Positions 50,694-60,155 of a stretch of 64,000 bases of DNA are shown piece after piece; position 1 is the stretch's first letter; each line of letters starts with the position of its first letter. The notes beneath the pieces are model-generated. The model worked only from the letters and a program-made list of their open reading frames with translations. It was not told the DNA's origin and did not search any database. The stretch is from Pseudoalteromonas rubra (GTDB taxonomy: Bacteria; Pseudomonadota; Gammaproteobacteria; Enterobacterales; Alteromonadaceae): positions 1 through 64,000 of the forward strand of contig NZ_PNCJ01000055.1 in NCBI RefSeq assembly GCF_005887115.1, given 5' to 3'. The position numbers and the translations under genes were made by a program.

Positions 50694-52301
50694 ATGACAG
50701 TACTAAACTCGACTGTTAATAGTCATGACCCGCAATTTAAGGCAAACCAGGACGCTATGGCGTCTCTGGTTGCCGACCTCAATGATAAGGTTGCCACTTT
50801 GTCTATGGGTGGTGGTGAGGCGCTAATCGCTCGCCACCAGAGTCGCGGCAAATTATTTGTCCGCGACCGCATTGAGCACCTGCTTGACGAAGGCTCTCCC
50901 TTTTTAGAGATCTCTCAGTTCGCTGCGTTCGGTGTGTATGAACAAGACATTCCCTGCGCCGGTGTGGTAGCGGGTATTGGCCGGGTGAAAGGCGTAGAGT
51001 GCATGATAGTGGCGAACGACGCCACAGTGAAAGGGGGAACCTATTTCCCGCTGACGGTGAAAAAGCACCTGCGCGCACAAGAAATTGCAGAACGTTGCCA
51101 CCTGCCCTGTATCTACTTAGTTGATTCGGGCGGTGCGAACCTGCCGGAGCAGGATGAAGTATTCCCGGATAAACTGCACTTTGGCCGTATTTTCTATAAC
51201 CAGGCGCGTATGTCTGCCAAAGGCATCCCGCAAATTGCCGTGGTTATGGGGCTATGTACCGCCGGTGGTGCGTACGTGCCGGCAATGGCCGATGAAAGTA
51301 TCATAGTGAAAGAACAAGGGACGATATTCCTCGCGGGCCCGCCACTGGTAAAAGCGGCAACCGGTGAGGAAGTCAGCGCCGAAGATCTCGGTGGTGCCGA
51401 TGTGCACTGTAAAGTATCCGGGGTTGCGGACCATTATGCGGAAAACGATGAGCATGCGCTGTCTATCGCTCGCCAATGTGTCTCCCGCCTCAATCACCAA
51501 CGCCCTGTTCGCCCCGTTCTGAAAGACTTCAAAGCGCCAAGATACGATATTCGTGAGATCTACGGCATCGTCGGGACGGACCTGAAAAAACCGTTTGACG
51601 TACGCGAAGTGATTGCCCGTATCGTGGACGACTCACAGTTCGACGAATTTAAACGCTACTTTGGTGAAACCCTGGTTACCGGCTTTGCAGAAATTTATGG
51701 TCATCCGGTCGGGATTGTCGCCAACAACGGGATTTTGTTCTCTGAGTCGGCGCAAAAAGGTGCGCACTTTATTCAGCTCTGTGCCCAACGCAACATCCCG
51801 CTGTTGTTCTTACAGAACATCACCGGCTTTATGGTAGGCCAAAAATACGAAGCAGAAGGCATCGCCAAACACGGCGCTAAAATGGTTACCGCGGTGTCTT
51901 GTGCAGACGTACCGAAATTTACCGTATTGATCGGTGGCTCTTATGGCGCCGGTAACTACGGCATGTGCGGCCGAGCCTATGAACCCACCATGATGTGGAT
52001 GTGGCCCAATGCCCGTATCTCGGTCATGGGTGGCGAGCAGGCGGCCGGCGTACTGACACAGGTTCGTCAGGACGGTCTGGCGCGTAAAGGCCAGTCAATG
52101 AGCGACGAAGAAGTGGCTGAGTTTAAAAAGCCCATTGTTGAGCAATACGAAAAGCAAGGCCATCCCTACTACGCCAGTGCGCGCTTGTGGGACGATGGCA
52201 TTATCGATCCTGCCGACACGCGTACGGTTCTTGGTCTGGCGCTTGAAGCGGCTGCCAATGCACCTGAACAGGATTCAAAATTCGGCATTTTCCGGATGTA
52301 A
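50694..52301 (+). CDS. liuB: Methylcrotonoyl-CoA carboxylase carboxyltransferase subunit
   Basis: A 535-residue acyl-CoA carboxyltransferase (beta) subunit. Blocks include RGKLFVRDRIEHLLDEGSPFLE, YLVDSGGANLPEQDEVFPD, VMGLCTAGGAYVPAMADES and FLQNITGFMVGQKYEAEGIAKHGAKMV. Works with LiuD. Start 9 bp after liuA with GGAGG. Confidence 0.97.
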   Translation: MTVLNSTVNSHDPQFKANQDAMASLVADLNDKVATLSMGGGEALIARHQSRGKLFVRDRIEHLLDEGSPFLEISQFAAFGVYEQDIPCAGVVAGIGRVKGVECMIVANDATVKGGTYFPLTVKKHLRAQEIAERCHLPCIYLVDSGGANLPEQDEVFPDKLHFGRIFYNQARMSAKGIPQIAVVMGLCTAGGAYVPAMADESIIVKEQGTIFLAGPPLVKAATGEEVSAEDLGGADVHCKVSGVADHYAENDEHALSIARQCVSRLNHQRPVRPVLKDFKAPRYDIREIYGIVGTDLKKPFDVREVIARIVDDSQFDEFKRYFGETLVTGFAEIYGHPVGIVANNGILFSESAQKGAHFIQLCAQRNIPLLFLQNITGFMVGQKYEAEGIAKHGAKMVTAVSCADVPKFTVLIGGSYGAGNYGMCGRAYEPTMMWMWPNARISVMGGEQAAGVLTQVRQDGLARKGQSMSDEEVAEFKKPIVEQYEKQGHPYYASARLWDDGIIDPADTRTVLGLALEAAANAPEQDSKFGIFRM

Positions 52302-52310
52302 GGAGGCCCT

Positions 52311-53093
52311 ATGTCAGTAACCTTAAATATCACCAAAAGTAAGGTGGCCGTGCTGGAACTTAGCCGCCCGGAAAAACACAATGCATTTAACGCCGAAGTC
52401 ATAGCCGAATTAATCAAAAGCATTGAATACGCAAACGAGCTGGATATTCGTGCACTGGTATTAAAAACCAATGGCAAGCACTTCTCTGCAGGCGCCGACC
52501 TGGCCTGGATGAAATCCATGGCTGGTAATAACTACGACGAAAATGTCGCTGATTCTATGGAATTGGCCAGACTAATGAAAGTGCTGGCAAACAGCCCGCA
52601 CCCAACGGTTTGTCTGGTTCAGGGCGCAGCATTTGGGGGAGCACTGGGTCTCATCGCCTGCTGTGACATCGCCGTTGCGACCCCGGATGCCAAATTTTGT
52701 CTGAGCGAAGTCAAGCTGGGGCTTATTCCCGCCGTGATCAGCCCTTATGTGATCCGTGCCATTGGCGAGCGTCAGGCACGTCGCTATTTCCTCAGTGCTG
52801 AGATCTTTACTGCTGACAAAGCGCTGAGCATGGGTCTTATCCATGAAGTCGCCGAAGACTTAGCCGGTGCCGAATCTCACTTTATTGAAACCCTGCTGAA
52901 CAATGGCCCGGTGGCGGTCAAAAGTGCCAAGGCACTGATAGACGAAGTGGCAGGCCATGCTATTGATGACACACTGATTGCACATACCGCTAAACGGATC
53001 GCTGAGATCCGTGTAAGCGAAGAAGGACAAGAAGGTCTGAGCGCCTTTTTCGACAAACGTGCCCCCGGCTGGCAAAACGCGGCCAGCAAGTAA
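52311..53093 (+). CDS. liuC: Methylglutaconyl-CoA hydratase
   Basis: A 260-residue crotonase. Oxyanion blocks are NGKHFSAGADLAWMKSMA and VQGAAFGGALGLIACCDIAVATPDAKFCLSEVKLGLIPAVISPYV, both typical of AUH/LiuC. It hydrates 3-methylglutaconyl-CoA to HMG-CoA. Nine bp after liuB with AAGGAGG. Confidence 0.95.
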   Translation: MSVTLNITKSKVAVLELSRPEKHNAFNAEVIAELIKSIEYANELDIRALVLKTNGKHFSAGADLAWMKSMAGNNYDENVADSMELARLMKVLANSPHPTVCLVQGAAFGGALGLIACCDIAVATPDAKFCLSEVKLGLIPAVISPYVIRAIGERQARRYFLSAEIFTADKALSMGLIHEVAEDLAGAESHFIETLLNNGPVAVKSAKALIDEVAGHAIDDTLIAHTAKRIAEIRVSEEGQEGLSAFFDKRAPGWQNAASK

Positions 53094-53103
53094 GGAGTAC
53101 ACT

Positions 53104-55047
53104 ATGTTAAAGAAAATTCTGATAGCCAACCGTGGCGAAATCGCCTGTCGCGTGATGCGCAGCGCCAAGCGCCTGGGTCTGAGCACCGTAGCGGTTTACT
53201 CCGATGCTGACGCCAATGCCATGCACGTGCAACAGGCGGATGAAGCCTATCACATCGGTCCGGCACCGAGTAAAGACTCCTACCTGGTTGCTGAGCGCAT
53301 TCTGGACGTTGCTAAGCGTGCCGGTGCGGATTGTATCCATCCCGGTTACGGATTCTTGTCTGAAAACGAAGCCTTTGCCCACGCCTGTGAGCAGGCCGAT
53401 ATCGCCTTTATTGGTCCGCTGGCCAGCTCGATTGAAGCCATGGGGTCAAAAACCCGCGCCAAAGAGATCATGGCCGAGGCCAATGTACCCTTAGTGCCCG
53501 GCTATTATGGCAAGCAGCAAGATACAGACTTCCTGGCTCAGGAAGCCGAGAAAGTGGGCTATCCAGTGCTTATAAAAGCGGCTTACGGTGGCGGTGGTAA
53601 AGGTATGCGCGTTGTGCGCGAAGCCAGCGAGTTTATCAGCGCCCTTGAAGGCGCAAAGCGTGAAGCTGCGGCCAGTTTTGGTAATGACCTGGTGCTGCTG
53701 GAGCGTTTTGTCGATAAGCCGCGCCATGTTGAAGTACAAGTATTTGCCGACAGCCATGGTAATTGCGTGTATCTGGGCGACCGCGACTGCTCATTGCAGC
53801 GCCGCCATCAAAAAGTCATAGAAGAAGCCCCTGCCCCGGATCTGAGTGCAGAGCTGCGCCGTGAAATGGGTGAAGCCGCTGTGCGCTGTGCTCAGGCCAT
53901 CAACTACCGCGGTGCCGGTACCGTTGAGTTCTTACTCTGTGGTGACGAGTTCTTCTTTATGGAAATGAACACGCGTTTGCAAGTAGAACACCCGGTGACG
54001 GAAATGGTGACCGATCAGGATTTGGTTGAGTGGCAGATCCGCGTCGCCAACAATGAAGTGCTACCACTGACCCAGGATGAGATCCGCCTCAGTGGCCACA
54101 GCTTCGAAGCACGTATTTATGCTGAAGACCCGCAGGAAAACTTTATGCCCTGCTCTGGCGTATTGTCCCATCTGGGCTTCCCACAAGCCAAAGACGGTGT
54201 GCGCATCGACACCGGTGTGCAACAAGGCGACGAGATCAGCCCCTTTTACGACCCAATGATCGCTAAGCTGATTGTGCACGGTCGGGACCGTCGAACTGCG
54301 CTATTAAAATTGCGCAGCGCGCTGGCCGAGGTACATCTGGCAGGTCTGAAGAGCAATATTGCCTTCCTACATCATCTGGCAGGTCACCCGGCATTTAGTA
54401 CCACTGCACCGGATACCCACTTTATTGACACCCAAACCGAAACGCTGACGGCATCTCAGGCGCCCAATGACTTATTGGTTTGTCTGGCCAGTGCGGCCTA
54501 CCTGGCACATCAGCAGGCAGAGAAAGTTACCTCGCCGTGGCAGCTGTCGGGCTTTAAGCTCAACCAGCCACGTCGTCAGGTACTGCCATTTGCCGACCAC
54601 CTGGTGGTAGCCGAAGCCAGTGGCAATCAGTGGCAGGTATTTTATCAGGATCTTGACCATACGATGGACGTTCGCCTGGATGGCCACAGCCTGGTCGCCA
54701 ACCTGGATGGCAAGCGCTTGCTGGCAGATGTGGTGATCACCGAAGAGCAAATCACAGTTATGTTTGGTCCTTACCAGTTTGATGTGGCGCTTAAATCTAA
54801 GCACTACATCAGCGAGCATGAACATCAGGAAGCACCACTGGCCGCGCCACTTAACGGCACGGTCGTGAAACACCTGCAAAGTGTTGGCGCTCAGGTGAGC
54901 AAAGGCGATCCAGTCGTTGTCATCGAGGCAATGAAAATGGAATACACCCTGAATGCGCCGTTTGATGGTACGCTCACCAGCTATTGTTTCGATGAAGGCG
55001 AGCTGGTCAGCCACGGCGCAATGCTTGCGATTGTTGAGGAGGCCTGA
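53104..55047 (+). CDS. liuD: Methylcrotonoyl-CoA carboxylase biotin subunit
   Basis: A 647-residue alpha subunit: biotin carboxylase domain (MLKKILIANRGEIACRVMRSAK, ATP-grasp KAAYGGGGKGMRVV, FLLCGDEFFFMEMNTRLQVEHPVTE), a central domain and a C-terminal biotinyl domain with the biotin Lys in VIEAMKMEYTL. The frame is open from 53059, but ATG 53104, with AAGGAG upstream, gives the family N-terminus. Confidence 0.97.
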   Translation: MLKKILIANRGEIACRVMRSAKRLGLSTVAVYSDADANAMHVQQADEAYHIGPAPSKDSYLVAERILDVAKRAGADCIHPGYGFLSENEAFAHACEQADIAFIGPLASSIEAMGSKTRAKEIMAEANVPLVPGYYGKQQDTDFLAQEAEKVGYPVLIKAAYGGGGKGMRVVREASEFISALEGAKREAAASFGNDLVLLERFVDKPRHVEVQVFADSHGNCVYLGDRDCSLQRRHQKVIEEAPAPDLSAELRREMGEAAVRCAQAINYRGAGTVEFLLCGDEFFFMEMNTRLQVEHPVTEMVTDQDLVEWQIRVANNEVLPLTQDEIRLSGHSFEARIYAEDPQENFMPCSGVLSHLGFPQAKDGVRIDTGVQQGDEISPFYDPMIAKLIVHGRDRRTALLKLRSALAEVHLAGLKSNIAFLHHLAGHPAFSTTAPDTHFIDTQTETLTASQAPNDLLVCLASAAYLAHQQAEKVTSPWQLSGFKLNQPRRQVLPFADHLVVAEASGNQWQVFYQDLDHTMDVRLDGHSLVANLDGKRLLADVVITEEQITVMFGPYQFDVALKSKHYISEHEHQEAPLAAPLNGTVVKHLQSVGAQVSKGDPVVVIEAMKMEYTLNAPFDGTLTSYCFDEGELVSHGAMLAIVEEA

Positions 55048-55048
55048 A

Positions 55049-55957
55049 ATGGCGAACTATCCAGCCCAGGTCAAAATAGTTGAAGTTGGTGCACGTGATG
55101 GCCTGCAAAATGAGTCCAGTGTATCGACCGGCGCGAAAATTGCGCTGGTCAATGCACTGGCCGACGCCGGTTTGAAACACATTGAGGCCGGGGCATTTGT
55201 CTCGCCAAAATGGGTGCCACAAATGGCCGACTCCAGTGACGTCATCCAGGGCTTTGTGCGTCGTGATGGTGTAGAGATCAGCGCCCTTACGCCAAACCTC
55301 AAAGGTGCCGAGCTGGCGCTTGCCAACGAGGTCGACGAGTTTGCGATTTTTACCGCTGCCAGCGAAGCCTTTACACAAAAGAACATCAACTGCTCCATTG
55401 AAGAGAGTATTGAACGCTTCCGCCCTGTGGTTGAGCTTGCACAAAAAAACAACATCAAAGTCAGGGGCTACGTAAGCTGTGTGGTTGGCTGCCCGTACCA
55501 GGGAGAGGTCGAACCAGAGCAGGTTCTGGCGGTGTGTAAACAATTATTGGCATTGGGCTGCTACGAGATCAGTCTTGGCGATACCATAGGTGTGGGCACA
55601 GCCAATCAGGTCAGGCAGCTGCTGACGTTATTACTGTCACATATCCCAGCCGAGCGCCTTGCCGTGCACTTTCATGATACCTATGGTCAGGCTTTGGCAA
55701 ACATACATACCGCACTGGAGCTGGGCATTGCGACCATAGATTCCGCCGTTGCCGGACTGGGTGGTTGTCCCTATGCTAAGGGTGCGTCAGGAAATGTTGC
55801 CACTGAGGATGTTGTTTACTTGCTGCAAGGACTTGGCATCGATAGTGGAATTGATTTAGAAAGACTGGCAAAAGCGGGCTGGCAGATTTGTGAGGCGCTG
55901 GATAAGGCGCCAGTAAGCAAGGTGTCTCTGGCGCTGAAAAACAGCTGTCAGTCATAA
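55049..55957 (+). CDS. liuE: Hydroxymethylglutaryl-CoA lyase
   Basis: A 302-residue TIM-barrel lyase splitting HMG-CoA to acetoacetate and acetyl-CoA. VEVGARDGLQNE (metal and catalytic Arg/Asp), SLGDTIGVGTA, AVHFHDTYGQALANI (metal His) and the catalytic Cys in GLGGCPYAKGASGNVATED are present. Start ATG 55049 sits 1 bp after the liuD stop; the frame is open further back within liuD. Confidence 0.97.
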   Translation: MANYPAQVKIVEVGARDGLQNESSVSTGAKIALVNALADAGLKHIEAGAFVSPKWVPQMADSSDVIQGFVRRDGVEISALTPNLKGAELALANEVDEFAIFTAASEAFTQKNINCSIEESIERFRPVVELAQKNNIKVRGYVSCVVGCPYQGEVEPEQVLAVCKQLLALGCYEISLGDTIGVGTANQVRQLLTLLLSHIPAERLAVHFHDTYGQALANIHTALELGIATIDSAVAGLGGCPYAKGASGNVATEDVVYLLQGLGIDSGIDLERLAKAGWQICEALDKAPVSKVSLALKNSCQS

Positions 55958-55992
55958 CAACTGAAAAACAACGAACAACTAGGAGTGGGCTA

Positions 55993-56691
55993 ATGGCCGG
56001 TTTCGATAAAGTAGTTTCAAGCTATGAAGCAGCAATGGAGGGCCTGAAAGATGGCGATACCATTATTGCAGGTGGCTTTGGATTATGTGGAATTCCAGAA
56101 GGGTTAATTGCAGAAATCAAGCGCAAACAAACCAAAGAGCTGACCGTCGTGTCGAACAACTGTGGTGTCGACGACTTTGGTCTGGGTATTTTGCTCCATG
56201 ATCGTCAAATCAAAAAGATTATTGCCTCTTACGTGGGTGAAAATGCCCTGTTCGAGCAACAGTTGTTAGACGGTATTATCGACGTTGAATTGACCCCTCA
56301 GGGTACTTTGGCAGAGAAAATGCGCGCTGGCGGTGCAGGTATCCCGGGGTTCTATACCGCGACTGGCTATGGCACCCCAGTTGCCGAGGGTAAAGAAGTC
56401 AAAGAATTCGATGGTCGCCCTTACATTCTTGAAGAGTCTATCACCGGCGAATTCGCCATCGTTAAAGCCTGGAAAGCTGACCGCTATGGCAATCTGGTAT
56501 TTCGCCACACCGCGATGAACTTTAACCCAATGGCTGCAACGGCGGGTAAAATTACCGTTGCTGAGGTAGAAGAAATCGTAGAGCCAGGCGAACTGGAGCC
56601 AAGTGAGATCCACACACCGGGGATCTATGTTAATCGCGTTATTCAGGGCAACTTTGAAAAACGCATCGAACGTGTCACAACCCGTAAGTAA
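55993..56691 (+). CDS. scoA: 3-oxoacid CoA-transferase subunit A
   Basis: A 232-residue subunit that activates acetoacetate with CoA from succinyl-CoA. GDTIIAGGFGLCGIPEGLI, NNCGVDDFGLG and GAGIPGFYTATGYGTPVAEGKE are family blocks. Placed after liuE so that acetoacetate from leucine goes to acetoacetyl-CoA, then thiolase. Confidence 0.95.
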   Translation: MAGFDKVVSSYEAAMEGLKDGDTIIAGGFGLCGIPEGLIAEIKRKQTKELTVVSNNCGVDDFGLGILLHDRQIKKIIASYVGENALFEQQLLDGIIDVELTPQGTLAEKMRAGGAGIPGFYTATGYGTPVAEGKEVKEFDGRPYILEESITGEFAIVKAWKADRYGNLVFRHTAMNFNPMAATAGKITVAEVEEIVEPGELEPSEIHTPGIYVNRVIQGNFEKRIERVTTRK

Positions 56692-56701
56692 GGAGATCAC
56701 C

Positions 56702-57364
56702 ATGGCTTTAACTCGTGAACAAATTGCAATGCGCGTGGCGCAAGAGCTTCAGGACGGTTATTACGTAAACCTGGGTATCGGTATCCCTACTCTGGTTGCC
56801 AACTACGTGCCTCAGGGTATCGAAGTCATGCTGCAGTCCGAAAATGGTCTGCTGGGCATGGGTCCTTACCCAACGGAAGACCAGGTCGACGCAGACATGA
56901 TCAATGCGGGTAAAGAAACCGTGACAGCAGCCACAGGTGCGGCTATTTTTAATAGTGCCGAAAGCTTTGCCATGATCCGGGGTGGTCATGTAGACTTGAC
57001 GGTACTAGGTGCATTTGAAGTGGATCAGAACGGCAATATTGCCTCGTGGATGATCCCGAAGAAATTAATCAAAGGCATGGGTGGTGCAATGGACTTGGTT
57101 GCTGGCGCACAGAATATCGTGGTAACCATGACCCATGCCAGCAAGCACGGCGATTCAAAGTTACTGGAGTCTTGTACTCTGCCGCTCACCGGCGTGAACT
57201 GTGTGAAAAAAATCGTCACAGATTTAGCGGTGCTTGAAGTAAAAGATGGCGCGTTCCATTTGCTAGAGCGCGCACCGGGTGTTAGTGTAGACGAAATTAT
57301 CAGCAAAACTGCAGGTAAGCTTATTGTAAATGGCGACATTCCTGAAATGCAGTTTGCCAACTAA
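56702..57364 (+). CDS. scoB: 3-oxoacid CoA-transferase subunit B
   Basis: A 220-residue subunit with the catalytic Glu in MLQSENGLLGMGPYP. Other blocks: YYVNLGIGIPTLVANYV, SFAMIRGGHVDLTVLGAFEVD and CTLPLTGVNCVKKIVTDLAV. ATG 56702 is preceded by AAGGAG; the frame opens earlier inside scoA. Last gene of the operon. Confidence 0.95.
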   Translation: MALTREQIAMRVAQELQDGYYVNLGIGIPTLVANYVPQGIEVMLQSENGLLGMGPYPTEDQVDADMINAGKETVTAATGAAIFNSAESFAMIRGGHVDLTVLGAFEVDQNGNIASWMIPKKLIKGMGGAMDLVAGAQNIVVTMTHASKHGDSKLLESCTLPLTGVNCVKKIVTDLAVLEVKDGAFHLLERAPGVSVDEIISKTAGKLIVNGDIPEMQFAN

Positions 57365-57768
57365 ACAAGCACGGTCTGACACTATAATACCAACTATGTA
57401 CCGACCTCATTCCCAGTGCCAAAGGCGCTGAGTTACCCAAAATCCCTCGCAAGAGGGATTTTTTTTGCCTGTTTACCCCTTAACTGGTGTGATTTTATTC
57501 AGTTAATAGCCCATTCATTTACTTTTATATTCTAGCGCTTACACTTATAAACTAAGACTTTTACGGCAAGGTGGTACACATACCCCGTTTTGGTTGGTTT
57601 ATCTTAATTACATCGAAACGTCTTTTGGACTATCAGAAGACGATCGTAATGGCAAACCATTGGCGTGCCCATTACCGCTGTAACTAACATAAACCCATCG
57701 CATGCAGTTTGCATCAAAGCCGGGTGTAATACCAATTTGCCATTTCACTTCTCAACTATGAGGTAACA
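57365..57768. other. Intergenic region scoB / BCCT gene
   Basis: About 400 bp. It holds the terminator at 57440 and presumably the BCCT promoter; nothing else is recognised. Confidence 0.5.
57440..57467 (+). terminator. Rho-independent terminator of liu-sco operon
   Basis: aatccctc-gcaa-gagggatt followed by eight T. Confidence 0.92.
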
Positions 57769-59346
57769 ATGGCAGACAATCACGATAAGTATAGTATCGA
57801 TAATACTGACTATACCGTGGGCCAGGACAACGTACAAAAATGGGGGTTTGATGTTCATAACCCGGTTTTTGGCGTGAGTGCGGGCCTGATCTTATTATTT
57901 CTTATTGCAATCTTAGTAAGCGATGCCGAGTCGGCAAAGGCAACACTGGACGGCCTGAAGTGGAAAATCATCGGCGCATTCGATGCCGTCTTTATGTGGT
58001 CGGGCAACTTCTTTGTGCTGTTTTGTTTGGCGCTGGTGCTCTCTCCCTACGGTAAAATCCGTCTTGGTGGCGACTCGGCCAAACCTCAGTACACCACCCT
58101 CTCCTGGCTGGCCATGCTGTTCGCTGCAGGTATGGGTATAGGGCTGATGTTTTGGGGCGTTGCCGAACCGGTAGCCTACTACACTGGCTGGTTCAAAACG
58201 CCGCTCAATGTCACCCCCAACACACCTGAAGCTGCTGAGCTGGCCATGGGTGCCACTATGTATCACTGGGGTTTGCACCCCTGGGCGATTTACGCCGTTG
58301 TCGCGCTCTCTCTGGCTTTCTTTGCTTATAATAAGGGGCTACCGCTGTCTATCCGCTCTATTTTCTATCCTCTGTTAGGCGACAGAGCCTGGGGCTGGCC
58401 GGGTCATATCATAGATATTCTGGCAGTACTGGCCACCTTGTTTGGTCTGGCGACCTCGCTTGGCCTGGGTGCTCAACAGGCCAGTGCCGGGATCCAGCAT
58501 GTGTTCGGTATCGAGGCTGGCCTGGGGCTGCAGATCATGGTGATAGTAGGTGTTACTTTGCTGGCCATCATTTCTGTGGTGCGGGGCATTGAGGGCGGTG
58601 TTAAGGTGCTCAGTAATACCAATATGCTGATCGCCTTTGCCCTGCTGCTGTTTGTAATGCTAGCCGGATTTGCTGTCGCGCTCGGCAATGTTCCCACAAC
58701 CATAATGGCCTATGTGGAGAACATCATCCCATTAAGTAACCCGCACGGTCGTGACGATGAAGCCTGGTTCCAGGGCTGGACTGTGTTTTACTGGGCCTGG
58801 TGGATCTCCTGGTCACCGTTTGTCGGTATGTTCATTGCCCGCGTCTCTGAAGGTCGTACCATTCGTGAGTTTATCATTGCTGTGCTGCTTATCCCGACTT
58901 TAGTCACTACCTTATGGATGTCGGTATACGGCGGTATCGCCATTGATCAGGTGAAATCTGGCATTGGCGCACTTGGCGAGAATGGCCTGACTCAGGTGCC
59001 GCTGGCCATGTTTGAAATGTTTGAGCAACTGCCATTGGGCGATCTGTTGTCATTTGTCGCTATTGTTTTGGTACTGGTGTTCTTTATCACCTCGTCGGAC
59101 TCAGGTTCATTAGTGATAGACAGTATTACGGCCGGCGGTAAAATTGATGCCCCTATCCCACAACGGGTGTTCTGGGCCACAGTAGAAGGTGCTATCGCTG
59201 CGGCGCTGCTTTGGATCGGCGGCACAGAAGCAATACAAGCACTTCAGGCCGGCGCTATTTCAACCGGTCTGCCATTTACTGTGGTACTCCTGCTAATGTG
59301 CCTGAGTCTTATCCTGGGCTTGCGTACAGAAAAAACCAGCACGTAA
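57769..59346 (+). CDS. BCCT-family transporter
   Basis: A 525-residue betaine/choline/carnitine-type secondary transporter with about twelve membrane helices. AAGMGIGLMFWGVAEPVAYYTGW holds the glycine-rich Na+-coupling segment (GMGIG). FYWAWWISWSPFVGMFIARVSEGRTIREF is the family tryptophan box. Glycine-betaine or choline transport is likely; the exact substrate is not readable. Start ATG has AGG nearby. Single gene. Confidence 0.93.
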   Translation: MADNHDKYSIDNTDYTVGQDNVQKWGFDVHNPVFGVSAGLILLFLIAILVSDAESAKATLDGLKWKIIGAFDAVFMWSGNFFVLFCLALVLSPYGKIRLGGDSAKPQYTTLSWLAMLFAAGMGIGLMFWGVAEPVAYYTGWFKTPLNVTPNTPEAAELAMGATMYHWGLHPWAIYAVVALSLAFFAYNKGLPLSIRSIFYPLLGDRAWGWPGHIIDILAVLATLFGLATSLGLGAQQASAGIQHVFGIEAGLGLQIMVIVGVTLLAIISVVRGIEGGVKVLSNTNMLIAFALLLFVMLAGFAVALGNVPTTIMAYVENIIPLSNPHGRDDEAWFQGWTVFYWAWWISWSPFVGMFIARVSEGRTIREFIIAVLLIPTLVTTLWMSVYGGIAIDQVKSGIGALGENGLTQVPLAMFEMFEQLPLGDLLSFVAIVLVLVFFITSSDSGSLVIDSITAGGKIDAPIPQRVFWATVEGAIAAALLWIGGTEAIQALQAGAISTGLPFTVVLLLMCLSLILGLRTEKTST

Positions 59347-59380
59347 ACAGTTGAGTGACCAGCTGACCAGAGTAATAGCT

Positions 59381-59411
59381 AAAATGGCATGTTTAATAAC
59401 ATGCCATTTTT
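59381..59411. terminator. Terminator between BCCT gene and exonuclease gene
   Basis: aaaatggcatgtt-taat-aacatgccattttt, a long perfect stem with A/T tails, serving both convergent genes. Confidence 0.9.
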
Positions 59412-59447
59412 CTTTGTTGTGGTCACAGACTCAACTTAGGAGGACAG

Positions 59448-60155
59448 CTATACCCATAGCGATTTTATTTCTGTGTTTTGCGTGTAGTGGTGTTGCAGCT
59501 GAGCCTGTAATAGTTCAGCAGTCGCCAGTGCATCACTCAGCGCATGGTGGGCAATATAATATGGCAAACCATATCGTTTTCGACTGTCAGCCAGACGAAT
59601 AGAAGAAATAGGCTGGCGCGTGAAGCGTTGCCAGAAAGTTTGCCGGGCAGTTTCAACCTGGTGTTCGATCATCATGGTATCAATCAATGGAAACTCTATC
59701 CCTTCTCCCAACCGTTGTATCAAAGTCTGATTAAAAAACAGCCGCTCGATATGGCGATAGTGCACGACAATCACTCGACCGGCAAGACAAGCAAGCAGCT
59801 CTTCGAGGATATCATCGAGATCAGGCGCGTCACTGACCTGAGAATGCGTGATTTGATGTACCACCACAGACTCGGTATGCAGTGGCGTAGCAGGTTTTAT
59901 GATCCAGTGTTTTGCATCACGACAATAAATTCGCCGCGCATCGAATGGCACCAGGCCTACGCTGACAATATCATCCGTTTCATGATCCAACCCGGTGGTC
60001 TCAAAATCCAGTGCCACAAAGCGCGCCTGTGACACTGGTGTTTCAGGTGTCTGCACGCCTGCATTGTAAAACGCTCTCAGGCGTTCATCATTGCTCTGAC
60101 GAGCCAAATGTGCAAAACGGTTTGGCCAGGATAAAATGTCACCTTGTACTGCCAT
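59448..60155 (-). CDS. DEDDh 3'-5' exonuclease (DNA polymerase III epsilon-like)
   Basis: A 235-residue DnaQ-like exonuclease: Exo I FVALDFETTGLDHETDDIVSVGLV (Asp, Glu), Exo II block VVHYRHIERLF, Exo III HHALSDALATAELL (His, Asp). Shorter than DnaQ and lacking its alpha-binding tail. It overlaps the end of the DUF294 gene by one base, a pairing common in marine gammaproteobacteria. Target nucleic acid unknown. Confidence 0.9.
   Translation of the reverse strand: MAVQGDILSWPNRFAHLARQSNDERLRAFYNAGVQTPETPVSQARFVALDFETTGLDHETDDIVSVGLVPFDARRIYCRDAKHWIIKPATPLHTESVVVHQITHSQVSDAPDLDDILEELLACLAGRVIVVHYRHIERLFFNQTLIQRLGEGIEFPLIDTMMIEHQVETARQTFWQRFTRQPISSIRLADSRKRYGLPYYIAHHALSDALATAELLQAQLQHHYTQNTEIKSLWV

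Noticed and set aside
54472..55014. 180-codon frame antisense to liuD
   Set aside because: Shadow of the well-supported carboxylase gene; no gene-like features.
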